In this document: in pieces, positions 33,925-46,579 of the stretch
Layout: the number at the start of each line of letters is the position of its first letter
Numbering within the stretch: the stretch's first letter is position 1
Assembly (NCBI GenBank): GCA_963971425.1
Contig: OZ020526.1
Location: 18,815,173 to 18,879,172 of the forward strand
Origin: Bryoerythrophyllum caledonicum
Lineage: Eukaryota > Streptophyta > Bryopsida > Pottiales > Pottiaceae
DNA: 64,000 nt
Reading direction: 5' to 3'
The notes under the pieces: generated by a model
The model's database searches: none
What the model saw: only the letters and a program-made list of their open reading frames with translations
Told to the model about the DNA's origin: nothing
Made by a program: the position numbers and the translations under genes

Positions 33925-34661
33925 TTAACCCTTAGAGGACAAAGCTGCAATGACCGTGGCATCAATCCCAATTTTCATTCTACAATGTGCTCTAATTCTT
34001 CATCAAACACAAGCGGAAGTATTTTTATTTCATTTTTTAGAGATGACACCATATGTTTTGTTCATGTCACAAACAACACAAGATTTTTTTTATGAAAATT
34101 CAATTTATTGTGATTTTCTAAAGAAAAATCAAAGAATATTCATAACATATACAAATTTTGCGTAAAAAAGATGATAATTTCACCGAAGGTGTACATTATT
34201 GTGCTGCAACTTGTAGTGTAGATGAAACTTCGGTGTTCAGCTAGGTTTAGAAAATTGGTCATCCACGGTAATAGGCCCAAAGTTCAAATTGCAATAACTT
34301 ACTCAATTTTATGTATTTTTGAAAAAAATTAATTGGATTGGAAACTAGATTTCATAAAATTCAATTCATTAGTTGGACTCAATTTCAAAAAAATAATCAT
34401 TTTAATGACTGAAATTCATATTTAAAGCTACAGCTAGAAGTTTCTAAAATACACTACATTGAGTTCCATGTCACAAACATTTTCTTGTTTAGAGAAAAAG
34501 TTACACACTCTATGAAGGGTATCTATAGTGCATGTGGTACATGCAATCATTGACAACACCTTCACAAAAACTTGGATGAAAGTAATGCTCTATCATCAAG
34601 CGGGAACATTTTACATTCTTCCATCGACCAAATTTTGGTCGCCCCGACATTTAAGGGTTAA
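33925..34661. mobile_element. TTAA-flanked element, about 0.74 kb
   Basis: Left end TTAACCCTTAGAGGACA, right end GACATTTAAGGGTTAA, so TTAA borders and CCC/GGG ends as in the other copies. The interior differs from the 0.23-kb and 0.93-kb types and shows no protein. Confidence 0.55.
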
Positions 34662-35962
34662 ACTATCGGAAGCTATGTCCCCTTTAAGACCGGACCTACT
34701 CCAAATACACCCAGGATCGACCCTATTTGGGCTCTCCTGACCTCGGAGGGTTCACTTATTTACCATTTCCGGGTGTGAGGAGGAGCATGGTTGCCAAGGA
34801 TCTCGGAACTTGATTGGGCCAGGTCTTTGGTGGTGATTGGATTCCTCGAGCAGTGGACACGATCTGAAAGTTCAAATTGCAGCAGTGAGCACTGCGGCAG
34901 CCAAGCCAATGACAAAAAGTCAAGCAATGGAAGGGTGGCAAATTGGCAATGGCAGAGGAACAGGGATCCCCACACTTTGTTGCCATCCAATTCCCATGAT
35001 GCCTGACATGGAACATGACTTCCGCTCGTTGGCCAGTCAACAACCATACGGTAACCACAAGCCTGAATGTGCCCGCCTGTTCACACTCTCATGTCCCACC
35101 ACGACCTTCACAAACTCATGGACCTCCATGAATGAAGCGCCCCCATAACCAACAAAAACCCATAGCCAACGCCTATAAAATTGGGGTATGTCCAACCCTC
35201 TTCCGTCCCATTACCACCAACTCAGTTCCAAATGGAGGTTTGCTATTAGTCAAGACCCTTAGTTTTGGTTGTTGGTTATGGGGGGTACCTACTGCTGGTC
35301 ACCCACTACACATGGCTGCACACTTTGAAAATTCATAACTAATTCAGTTCTGATCGAAAAAATATGAAATCACTTGGGTTGGAATTGTAATTCTACTCGC
35401 TATTGCTGAAAAATCATAGTATAGTTATCTCCTCTCTCCATATATAAACATTCCTTAAGTTGTTGGTTTCAGGGGGCTTACCTTAAAGGGGTTTTCACAC
35501 TCTAACCAAGCATTGAGGGGCCGTCAAATTCCACCAATAAAATTGTGAGAATGGTCAAAGTTTGGCCTCACACTACATTAAACATGATATATAGTACAAC
35601 ATATACAAAATATGAACCTGTGGGCTAATTGTGAACTAGGCAATTAGTGTAGTGAGAAGAACTCTGCACTAAATGCCAACTACTACACTATTTGTCAATT
35701 CTAATAAAGATTGCAAAATGAGCTATTTTACCTGTGGACGTGTAGTGTATCAAAAGTAGAAGAAGATTTGGTGGACATTTTGAGTGTCATAAGCCAAGAA
35801 GGAATGGGAATGAGGATAGGAAGTCAACGGGGGAGAATGAAGGCTTGGCGGTTGGTAGGCGGCTGATTGGAAGTAACATTAATGACATAGGCGGTTAACA
35901 CTAAACGTCAACTTATTCACAAATAGTGTACTAGGGTGAATACATTATTGGTGCCACTGCAC
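34662..35962. other. Intergenic DNA with a GC-richer island
   Basis: The part at about 34740-35330 is richer in GC than its surroundings and holds overlapping open frames on both strands (70-103 codons), but none is recognisable and they shadow one another. Short inverted CACTACA/TGTAGTG ends occur at about 35570-35660. No gene is called. Confidence 0.4.
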
Positions 35963-36896
35963 TTAACCCCTAAAGGACCACGACCACTTTCGCTCTAAAA
36001 CTAGTCCAAAACTGCCACTGCCAAAAAGAGACATGAAAATCACATCTTAAAGTGAATTTTGGATTTTCAACCATAAGATCTTAAAATAGACATCTATATA
36101 AACATTCCACAAAATTTTGGTTGCAATCCACCGCACGGATTGATAGATTTTAGTGTTTGAAGTCAAAACAATGGTTCAAGTTCTTCCCTACGTTGAGTAG
36201 ATCAACAGACTTTGACTTCACTTTGTATCAAATTTTTGCATTGTACAAGGTCTAAAGCCTATACCATTGTCTTAAGCATGATGTTATTTCCCAGCACACC
36301 AATTTTTAGAGGTCAAAAAGGGGTGTAGCATATTCAAAACAAGTGTGCAAGGAGTCGAGGTTCAAAAATTGTCATTTCACGTTTTATTTTTTTGTGAACT
36401 ACGTATGTATTCAAATGATAATCCAAACGGTCAATAAGAAGGTTTGCACCATATATTGTTTTTGAAAAAATAAAAAGTGAAAAATATGAAGATCTCTAGG
36501 TTTTATGTAGAAAAGATGAAGTTTTTTTCCCCCGTTGCCCGACAATGTGTGAAAATGTTTGACTTGGAATATAATGCCTTTTTACACTAAAGACAAATTT
36601 TTTTTTTGATAATTTTCAAAAAAGGAAATATTCTTTATATGTGTGAAAAATCTCAATGTCAATAGAAAATTTTGTCAAAATTTTTGGAGGTGCCCGGTCT
36701 CCCCACTTTTGGCTTTAAGTGGTACTAACTTTCAAATCACAAATCCAAAAAATAAAATAAAAATATGTCCACGAAGCTCTTATCAGAGGCTATCTAGAAT
36801 AAAAATTTCAGAGAAAAAGGTTTTTTTTTCGAATTTTAGGAACGTGCCCAAAATCATAAATCCCCCCGAAGGAGACTCTGGTCCTTTAGGGGTTAA
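35963..36896. mobile_element. TTAA-flanked non-autonomous element, 934 bp, intact ends
   Basis: Left end TTAACCCCTAAAGGACC and right end GGTCCTTTAGGGGTTAA are perfect 17-bp inverted repeats including TTAA at both borders. Reading TTAA as the target duplication, the element proper starts CCCC and ends GGGG. It is related, in inverted orientation, to 30684-31600. No coding sequence. Confidence 0.8.
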
Positions 36897-37195
36897 TGTC
36901 ATATTTAGTGTAGTGGATGATCAGCGGATAATTAGTGCCACGGTAATTTTACAGGAGGTATGGTAGTATTATTGAACTTGGTAGAAGCAAATGAAAGCTA
37001 TTGGATGAAGATTGTTGTTGAATGAAGACCATTGTTGGATGAAACTAGATAGTGAATGAAACAATTATAGATTAAAATTAGGGATGGAATGGATGAAAAC
37101 TAATGGATGGATGAAAACCCAACCATGCCAATTTTGATCCACTTTACCATATGAGAAGATTAGGTTATGGAGGGGGAAAAGGCGGAAGCCCTCAT

Positions 37196-37231
<36 letters not shown>

Positions 37232-38908
37232 TATTGTTGGATCCATGGTGCGTGAGAAGGAAGTAGGGTGGCTAGAGAGGAGATAGTGGTGATTAGCTTG
37301 ATGCTAGGGTTAGGAGGTGGAGGCCGAGTGATTTGTGAAGGTTTGGTGAAGCAATGCAATTCGTTTGTTAAACCTTAGTGTGTTTTGTGCCATGACCAAA
37401 TATCGAGAAGTTACATCTCATGGTTAGGGTGTTGTTTTTGAAGGGATGATGCTTGGATCGTGTAAATTGGGTCATGTTCTACTAGATTTGATCTAAATAT
37501 AGGCAAATCTTTGTAAGTCTAATCCGGTTGAGGGCATTTAGAATTAGTAGAGTTTTAGAATGCAGTTTTGTGTTGCCCAAACGGTCGGAAATTGGTCTAA
37601 CAATACAAAACCTCATAAATGTAGCTTAAACTAAACACATAAACAAAACCCTAACAAGGTTTAGGTCCGGGTCCAAGTCGAGTTACTACTCCAGGAGCTA
37701 ACTTCACCCCTCAACCTTCCGGACATCTGAATCCGGACAATATCATTTGGTGTATGTTCCAAAGATAAGTAAAATCTTCTTTTTAACATGGCCAAAATCC
37801 AAAAGTCGTCGCCCGTTGGCATAGTAGCACATTTAGAGAGTTCTGGTGCCAAGGCGACAACCTCTCAAGCAGAACTTACGTCGACATTTTTAGTCGACCC
37901 AAACTTTTTCAAAGAGGTCGTATTTTTTATTTAAAACATGATCACAGTCCTTTAGAGATTAATTCCTTCTATCAAAGTTGAATCCAATTACCACATAGCC
38001 CAATACTACTAAATACCTTGAGAAGAATGGACATGCTTCTACTAAGGCATTTTTGTGGGTATCAAGAGCATGCCCAATCAAGGAATGTAGTACAGTCATG
38101 GCAAATGAATTATGTTGAAGGCTTCATGTGTCATCCAACTTCATCGATTGCCAGTTGGACAATACATTCTGGATTAGGCCATGGCAAATAGTCTCCCCCT
38201 TCCATGTCCTCTTGTCTCCTTTATTTTTTATTTTGTTGTTTATATTGTTGTGTTGCCCTAAGATAGGATATGTTTCCAACTAATCCTGCTCATAGTCAAT
38301 GTTTGACAATAGAGTATACATGCACCAACTAATTTGTGACACCAAATTTAGATGGAATGTGGTAAATACAAATTCATTGAAAAATGGCATGAGAAGCGGT
38401 CTCGGTGACGTGGAGCAAAAAATGACAAGATTGTTGCAATCTACGTTGGACCGGTCACCACCGGAATTTTGTTGGGGTGCACTAGTCATTTCCTATTGCA
38501 AGGAGCATATATTGCACTTCTTCGAATTGCAAGAAGCATAAACTGCTCTTTTACAAATATCTCTTGAGATCTCCTACTACGGTTGGATGGACCATGGTAG
38601 TAGCACTGGTCAGTAAAATTATAATACCTTTTGTACACATTGAGTTATATGTAATGCCACTCGAAGTTTCAATAAGCTTTTGGTCTTTGTTGTTGTTGTG
38701 CTTGTGCCGATTGACGTGCCGGTGTCCAAGATAATAATTGTCATATTCCAAATCTCTTAGTGGCGTGTTGTGTGGTTAATGGTGTCGCTGATAGCATTTG
38801 CCATGTACTTCAAAGAATAAACATCTAATGTGGCGCTTGTTGCACATTGCATTGATTGGACGAGCGCATTGACGGAAGACGTTTAACAAAAGCCAATTAA
38901 TTTTCACT
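36897..38908. other. Intergenic DNA left of the Helitron relic
   Basis: Holds a (CT)n microsatellite at 37199-37228 and no recognisable gene. The part from about 38280 may be worn Helitron sequence upstream of the first recognisable coding block; an open frame at 38299-38541 is not identifiable. Confidence 0.45.
37199..37228. repeat. (CT)n microsatellite
   Basis: About 14 uninterrupted CT units in intergenic DNA. Confidence 0.9.
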
Positions 38909-41900
38909 ATGTGTTGTGATCACAGAAAAATTAAGCTTCTACCACTTATGGCCCTTCCTGAGTCATTGCGGCAATTGCTGCAAGGAGACACACGAGAACC
39001 AAAAACTCATTCAAGTGTACAACAATGCTTTGGCATTTACATCTCTGGGAGCACATATCGATCAACGCTTTGCTCAAGGCGGAAACTACACCCTTAGTTT
39101 TCAATGTTTGTTGTGACACTTTTTTTGACAACAAAAGGGAAGAATTGCAAGTTTACACAACTATATATTGCAAATAACCATGCTGCTCTAAATGGTCGTA
39201 TCATGGCTTTCGATATTTTGGATCGCAATAGAATGGAGCCGTTCCAAAACATGTGACATGGGCACAATCCTTATGCACAAGGTTTTAAACTATTTGCCAA
39301 CAATTGATAGAGAACCCAACAATGGACTTAGATCTTTGTCTATTGGCCTTACAATCAAGTAAGATTGACTAAGGTACAATACGCGTCCATGATGGTCTTT
39401 GAACCTTTCATTAAGAGGTTTTAAATTCAAAGGCTGAAAGTTTGCGGAAGAAAACTCAATTGTTGTCAGAGACAAAGGCAAATCAAAGAGAGTGACACAA
39501 ATGTTGTTTTATGCGTACATGCTTTACCAACGTAATCACCAAACCACATATTTCATGCAGGCTGCTACATTACTACATGGAAGACGCATGGGCATGTGTT
39601 AAACAAAACTGCTTGAATTTCAATAGCGACAATCATAAGGACCTACATAACAAACTTTATAGTGGAGGGGTAGATGCCCTCAATACTGGCAACCATGGTT
39701 TGAGGCAATCGTCCAAATGATAATCCTACCCTTATTATTTTTCAAAAGGCTTAAGTGAAATGAATTAGTATTGTCAGGATGCCATGGCCATTGTCCGTAC
39801 GTTTAAATGGCTATACATTTTTGTGATGTCCATGTGCAGCTCAAAATGCCCTTAGATCACAACAAAATTGGAATCCAAGCAGACATCAAAAGATTGGCCG
39901 GAATTAGTTGCGCGTGTATTCAATCTAAAATTCCAATTCGTCATGAAAAATTTCAAGGACCGCAGATTGTTTAGCAAGGTGCTAAGATACACTTGGGTGA
40001 TTGAATTTTAGAAGCGAGGTCAATTGCATGAGCATATCTTGTTGATTCTTGACAAACTATCAAAATTGAAGACCACAGACGAGATCAACTCAATAATGAC
40101 TGCCAAACTTCTAAATCTCTCACTCACTCCAATGCGTACAAGACAATGACACACTACTTTGTGCAAGGGCCTTGCCACACACAAAGTCAATGCCTCCCTT
40201 GTACTCAGGACAAAAAATGCACTATACGACACCCTTGCAACTTTGCCGATGTCAGGTGGAGAAGCAAAGACTGCTATTCCGTGTATCAGAGGAGAGATGA
40301 CAATTGTTCCTTTGTTGACTACAAAGGTCATCAAGTTGACCAACATTGGATCCTACAACACAATCCATATTTATTGTTAAAGTACAATCTTCACACTAAC
40401 ATTTGAGTTGGAATTTTTTACCACCCTTCTATTGCTATTTGAAGGACAACGTAACAATTTTTTGTTCATTTTGTCAACTTAACAAATAAGTTCCTTTACT
40501 ACCGCTATGAAGTACCTTTTCAAATGCATGTTTAAAGGTCACGATTGTGCAACCGTGGTCTTGAAAAGCACCCGACAAGATTCAAAAAATTACATCAATG
40601 CACGCTACGCTTCTACATTTAACGCAACATGAACGCTATTTGGAACTCCAATACACAAAGGATCTCTAGAAATCCAGTGTCTGCATGTTCATGTACCTAA
40701 TCAACAACTTGTGAGGTTTAATGCAAAGGAACATCTAGCCGACATTCTTACTACAAATTGAGCTAGAAAGACAACTTTGACCAGATTCCATTTGCGTACT
40801 TTAGAAAGCGTTGTCTTTGGCAGATTCAAGGCTACATGTATTGCGTATGGGTTCTTAGAGAACAATGACGAGAGGATGAAATTTCTCTATGAAGCCTTAG
40901 TGATACCATCTTGCACTCAAATTTTTTGCCTTTTGTAACCATCTTGATGCATGGACCACCAGTAGACCTACGGCAATTATGAAAGCAATTTCATGAAATT
41001 ATATAATTTGATTGGGAACGTTGGTTACAACATAATGGGATGGAGCAACCATCAGAGGAGTAAATTTACAGTATTGCTCCAAATGTGATTGTTCAAATCC
41101 TAGCAAGAGCTGACAAGTTGCTCGACGATTTTAATCAGCCACAACCTACAATTTCTATGGAGGAATTGCAAGCAAATCAGCTTATTTTGGAACAGTTGAT
41201 GAGCAATGCCGCACAATTGGGACAAGAGGTTCAAATTTTTATTAAAACATTTGATAACGAGCAACCATATGTGTATGAAAGAGTCATGCAATCAAGCGCT
41301 CTTGGTATTTCCGACGAGATTTACTTTGTAAAAGGACGAAATGATACCTTGAAGACATACTTTGGAGAATCTCATCATGAAGTTTGTGCGTCCGCAAAAT
41401 CAAATTGAGTTGGGAATTACTTCATTTGGAATTGTTACTTATTGCTACGGTACACAAAGGTTGGACTACTCATTTAAAAATCTCTATGATTTCAATTTAG
41501 TTGAATCTGACTTTTGTATGCAGCCTCCAAAGACAAAGTGATTTGGTGGAACTGATACAACGTTCAAAGAGCATTGGCGCCAATGGTCAACAAACTTGCT
41601 TATAAAGTTGTTGGCCAAGGGATCCGCAACATAACCTTGCAAAATGTGCCCTTTGCAGGAATCATTTTCGTGATGTGTGGTGATTTATTACAAGTTTTGC
41701 TTGTTGTTTCAAAGACCTTGCGGCTGGTCATTGTTGCAACATCAATCAAGGAGTCTTACATATAGAGCCACATTGAAGTATGCACGTTGTGTTGAAATAT
41801 GCTTGCTATTGCAATTTCTATGACACTTGGTGGCTTGGAGATCCAGACGTTTGCGTATTGGCTTTTGACGCTTGGAAAAGGGAAGATGGATATTATTGAG

Positions 41901-42573
41901 GAAGATTATGTTTGGTGTCCACCTAATATGGTAGTGCCTCCAGAAACAATGAAAGGCCTAGTTGATGCTATCTACTCCAAAATTGCAAATCAACGTTTTT
42001 GTGCTTGACATGGTGCTTGGGGCAAGTCAAATTCTCTTAAGCGCAAGCAATGTAGATGGCAATAATGTTGCCAATGTGATCTCATCATGGTTTTGAATAC
42101 GCTGGAAGGGAACAAGTAGCCACTGTATAAGGGTGTGTTTAAAGTTGGTACACCAATGATGCTTCTACGTAACCTCAATCACCCTTACCAAGCACCACAA
42201 TCATTGTCCGACTATGGTTGGCCCAAGTAATTGAAGTTGAACTCTTTAAGTGTAATTGAGCAGGATTACTTTGCATTCACAATATGGATTTTGTTGGTAA
42301 CTAAGAGTGCTCGACTTTTTTTCCCAAAAAAGACAAGTAGTTTCCAATCCGCGTTGTGTATGCCATGACTATCAACAAGTGACGAGGATATTTTTCCACA
42401 TGCTTTCTAGGGTTAATATCTACCTAACCAAGGATGTTTTTCCACATGGACAATTAAATGTTGCATTTTTGTGTGCAACGGCTCCCAAAAACATTTTGAT
42501 GCTTTTGGAAGGAGAAACACATACAAATGAAAAAATAATGTGTAGTGCAGTTTATAACAAAATACTTTGGTGA
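38909..42573 (+). pseudogene. Decayed Helitron Rep/helicase gene
   Basis: Fragments in shifting frames follow the order of plant Helitron proteins. N-terminal region: MCCDHRKIKLLPLM (38909), VYNNALAFTSLGAHID (about 39020) and YYMEDAWACVKQNCLNF (about 39560). Rep region: WPELVARVFNLK (about 39890), a stop, then LHEHILLIL with the HUH histidines at 40027-40029 and 40033-40035. Next come VQGPCHTQSQC...YQRRDD...NPYLLLKYN (40146-40406) and MKYLFKCMFKGHD (about 40500). Helicase region: FDNEQPYVYERVM (about 41250), a broken Walker A (YFVKGRNDTLKT), PFAGIIFVMCGDLLQVL (about 41650), WLLTLGKGKMDI (about 41860), MMLLRNLN (about 42150) and VFPHGQLNVAFL (about 42440). Many stops and frameshifts make it non-functional. 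Helitron 5' and 3' ends were not located. Confidence 0.85.
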
Positions 42574-43091
42574 TTGCATTATTTTGTCCATTTGATTATC
42601 CAACAACAAGTTTTTCATCACTGAAAACTGCTATTGCCCAATCAGAGACGACCGGTACCTATACTTGTTTTTTTAACAATGCAGTTTTAGAGACCCTTGG
42701 ACTTCTCATTATTGTGTACTTGGACAAAGAGAAGTGACTATGAACTAAAAATAGATGGGTAGCTTTTCAGTTACTAGATTCAAACCAAAACTAAAAGAAA
42801 AGCAATGATTTGGAATAGTAGACACTTAGTTTTGCTTACCCACATTTTCAAATGCAATTTTGAATAGATTTGAGTTCTAAATAATCACATTCTTGACGCC
42901 TAAATGACCAAAATCCTGAGGTAGGCTACTTGTGAATTTGGGTAGTTACACCGATGTCAATTTAGATCATGAAAATTTGAAATTTTGATTACAGAAGTAG
43001 ATAAATAGTAGCTCTATGCAAAAAAAATTCTAAAAACAAACACATGTATCCATGTAATATATGGTATATACGAAACTACAATCTAACCTCT
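42574..43091. other. Spacer right of the Helitron relic
   Basis: AT-rich and non-coding. The Helitron 3' end (a hairpin followed by CTRR) should lie here or slightly right, but I could not point to it. Confidence 0.4.
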
Positions 43092-43914
43092 TTAACACCT
43101 AAAGGACCGTGACAAATTAGCATCAAAACTTACTAAAAGGTGCTAGTTTGAATGCATTCAGTCTAAAATGCAAATAAACATAATTTATACATACCTAACC
43201 ATAGGATCTTGTACCGGGGTTGTACAAGTGTGTGTGGTAAAAAAATTGTTCAGTTTGACCGCACATATTGAAAAATATTGGCGTTTGAAGTGAGACATAA
43301 ACACGTCATGAGGTCATATTGAACACCTCCAACAAACTTTGACCACCTTCTATGGCAAGTTTTGCACTACGGGCCGTGAATTTCTAATTTAACTCAAAAA
43401 AAATCATGTTAGGTACATGTATACCAAATTTTAGAAGTAGAAGAGGGAAAGAAAATGTCCTTAAAAATCTTGCAATGCAAGTATGTGCTGAAAATTATAA
43501 GTACACTTACAAGTCTTGCATGTATCATATCCTTCTCATATTTCTAAAAGTAAAACATCTATACGGTAGATGCAAAGATTTTCATTCCCTTTCCAAGAGG
43601 AATTTTTCTTTTCATGAATGGACAAAAAATCAAGTTTCTATTGAATTTATAATTTATTAAAGTTTTGCTACACTATTTGTTATATGTCACACTAAACTGT
43701 TGCACTATTTGTATATATTATTGAAAAAATGTTTGAATCTTTTGAACCATAGGCCGAATTTCTACAAAAATATTGTCGACAAAAAGCTATTGAAAAGTTG
43801 CCCATTGAATAAATCTCAACAAATCTCAAAAAATCATGCCAAAATTTGAGATTGAGGAATTCAAGTGAAATTCAAAGTGTTTCTTGAGGGGACTCTCGTC
43901 CTTTAAGGGGTTAT
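43092..43914. mobile_element. TTAA-type non-autonomous element, worn copy
   Basis: Left end TTAACACCTAAAGGACC and right end GTCCTTTAAGGGGTTAT. It resembles the ends of 35963-36896 with one or two changes, and the interior is mostly different. No coding sequence. Confidence 0.6.
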
Positions 43915-46202
43915 CATGACACTCTATTATACGGCAATCACAATCATATGACACATTTTTGAGAAACCAATCTTTTGTACTTTTGTAGTTTAAAACTCCT
44001 TCTATAATACGAGTATGACACTTGATATTGCAACACTTTGAGACCCCTCCCAGGGCTTTTTTTTTGGCGAAATTTCGTCAGATTGTCAGAAATCTGACCT
44101 CTCTGACTTCGTCCCTCCAAAAACTGGCCTCTGCAATGCAGCCAATAGGAGGGACACGGGTCCAAAAAAAAAGGACTGACCCCCCCACTTTGTCATATTA
44201 TAGAGGAATTAAATGCATTAAGAACATGTTATTATGTTGTGAACGAGCCGGGATTGTTGGGGAATAAGGTGTGAACATTTGAGAACATAGACTAAGGTTC
44301 TAAATGACTTGCTTTAGGTGAGTCTCGCATGTCTCTACTCCAAGTTGTTTGTCGACTCTCCACAGTCCCTCCACTCTCCAGTCGCCACCTTCTCTTCCTT
44401 CTTTGTCCACGGTATGGAGATCTTACATTGTCTATGTCGGTGCTAGTGCGATTCATTGCGTTTTCATGAGCATTTAGTATATCCAAGCGTTTCTACAGTG
44501 ACCTGCCACCAGCAACGTGCAACATCAACATCAGCCGCATGCGCACCAACAACTGTCCTATCAAGGACCTTGAAAGTTTTAAATGCCGTTGCCCGACATG
44601 TGGTGGGAAGTGTTTGATGCCAAATGGCATGAAATTGAGATACTTTGGAATAAAGTTGTAGATACTTTTTGGCAACCTTTAGGCATTTATTATTGTGCAG
44701 TATTATAAAACCTTGATAATGCAACATTTAGGTTCAAAATGTCATTTGAACAACTATATGACAACTCACTATTAGGACACTTTTCTTGTTTCCCAAACCT
44801 ATCCTATTAAAGAGGTTAGATTGTAACATCATGTGCATCATATTGATATCAAATTTAAAACTCTTAAATACAATAAATTAACACCACATGAAGTCAAAGT
44901 TTGTTGATGCTTTAATTGCAAGAAGAGGGGAAAACATATAAACCCTACAATTTTTCAATCCATTAAGTTAGTCAAAGTTTCTTGAAGTTTTGTGTTTAGA
45001 TAAGCATCAAACTAAACTTAGTTTTTAGTAGTATAGTTTAGGATCTTATGATTGGAGATAGAAAGTAAGACTTTGATTTGTTTTCACTCTTTGCATTAAA
45101 ATGAGTAGTTTTAAGTGTTTTTGGTGGGAAATAGTCAAAAGAATATGAGGAATTAATGTATGTTTCCTTATGAACCTATTTCGTATTTGTGAAGTCTATT
45201 TATGTAGTGCAATTACTACATTTGAGATTCATTATACAAACAAAAAACAAAAATTTCTTTTATATTTGCCAAAGAATCTTGTCTAATTGTTAAAGTACCA
45301 TTTTAAGGCATGTCAAGCATTTTTATATATTAATGGTAGGGACCAAATAACCTTCTTCTTTTCCATGTAAGTTTTCACTCCTTGCACAATAGCTTTGAAT
45401 TACGCTACATCTCTTTTCAAAAAAATAAATTGGTGCAGAAGTGACTAATACCATACAATGATGTATACTACACTTAGGGCTTGCATATTCATCGATGTCT
45501 AAAAATAGACAAATGGCAAAACAAATTATCTCAAAAATTAGAATTTCTCCTAAATTATTGAGGCTTCTTGAAAAATAATCTTCAAATGTTTTGGAAACTA
45601 TATTTAGATGTTTTTTTTCCAAATCCAACCCTTGGATATGGTAATATACTCCAAGATTAGGGTTGCCACTTTAGAAGCCCATAGTCAATCAAATCCAAGC
45701 ATAAATTATAAGTTACAGTAATTTCAATTTATTTAGATTTATTTGGCACACACAGGTTGCTTTATTGGCAACTTATAGCAAGTGTTTCCATCCAGCAAAG
45801 AGAAGATTACAGCCACGTATCAAACCCACAACCACTTCATTCACCTTGGTATCTCTCCACCATCACCCAATAGTTTAGAGTCAGTCATCTTGGACCGCTG
45901 AACACAAATTCTTCCCATGATTATTTTTCTCACCTAGTAAAAAAAGTTAAAAAAGTAAATAGTAGGAAATTTGTTTTAAAAATTTGTTTTTTACTAATTA
46001 AAAAAAAATAATTCCAATGATTTAGTGATGAGGAAACAAGTAGGAAAGGAAGGAAGAAAAAATATTCCCCAAGAACAACTGTCCAGTACTGTGTGACGTC
46101 AGCAAACGCCTAAGTAGATACCCGGCGCGCATTCAATTATTAGAGACACCCTCGACGGACCGGGTGTCACCGGGCCTCACCCCAGTCAGGTCCTCACCCG
46201 AG
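43915..46202. other. Intergenic DNA upstream of the EDR1-like kinase
   Basis: Mostly AT-rich, with a GC-richer patch at about 44040-44720 that has overlapping frames on both strands but no recognisable protein. The last 100 bases are likely promoter of the kinase gene; CGACGGACCGGGTGTCACCG at 46152 marks the switch to GC-rich leader sequence. Confidence 0.45.
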
Positions 46203-46270
46203 AGAAAGAGCATGAACAGAGAGAAGAGAGAGAGATAGAGAGAGAGAGAGCAAAGAGAGCGAAGAGAGCG
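46203..46270 (+). repeat. GA-rich tract in the kinase gene leader
   Basis: A run of GAGA with few breaks (AGAGAGAGATAGAGAGAGAG core) about 310 bases upstream of the kinase start codon. The ORP transcript has a comparable GA tract in its leader. Confidence 0.8.
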
Positions 46271-46579
46271 TGCAAGGTCAGTTGGCGATGGTGGCGACGC
46301 AACTTGCAACGCAACAGCAGCACGCCCTCGCCGATGCAGCACCGCCGCGCCACTCGCCCTCGCCTCCGCCACTAGCACGCAAGCCCCGCGCCTCCACGCG
46401 CTCTGCCTAACGAGCCCCGCGGGAGCTCTTATGGACCAGGATTGGCGCTGATCGAGGTATGGAGGGACTTCCGCGAGGAGGCTTGTCGTTAGCTTTCTCA
46501 GCATAGCCTTTACCGTTGGAGAGAGCGGGAGAGAAAGTGGAATGAGAAGAGGCGTCTCAAGGAATTACGAGTTCTATTC

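Noticed and set aside
34756..35148. Overlapping 95-103 codon frames on both strands
   Set aside because: Shadow frames of each other in a GC-richer island, with no recognisable protein.
35963..36896. CCCTAAA/TTTAGGG matches at element ends, as in plant telomere repeats
   Set aside because: Single copies only, as part of longer inverted repeats with TTAA borders; no tandem array.
44464..44727. 87-codon minus-strand frame in a GC-richer patch
   Set aside because: Looked faintly like transposase text, but no motif could be named and overlapping frames are equally open.
46133..46504. 123-codon minus-strand open frame upstream of the kinase
   Set aside because: Low-complexity Ser/Leu translation of the GA-rich leader; no similarity or splice context.
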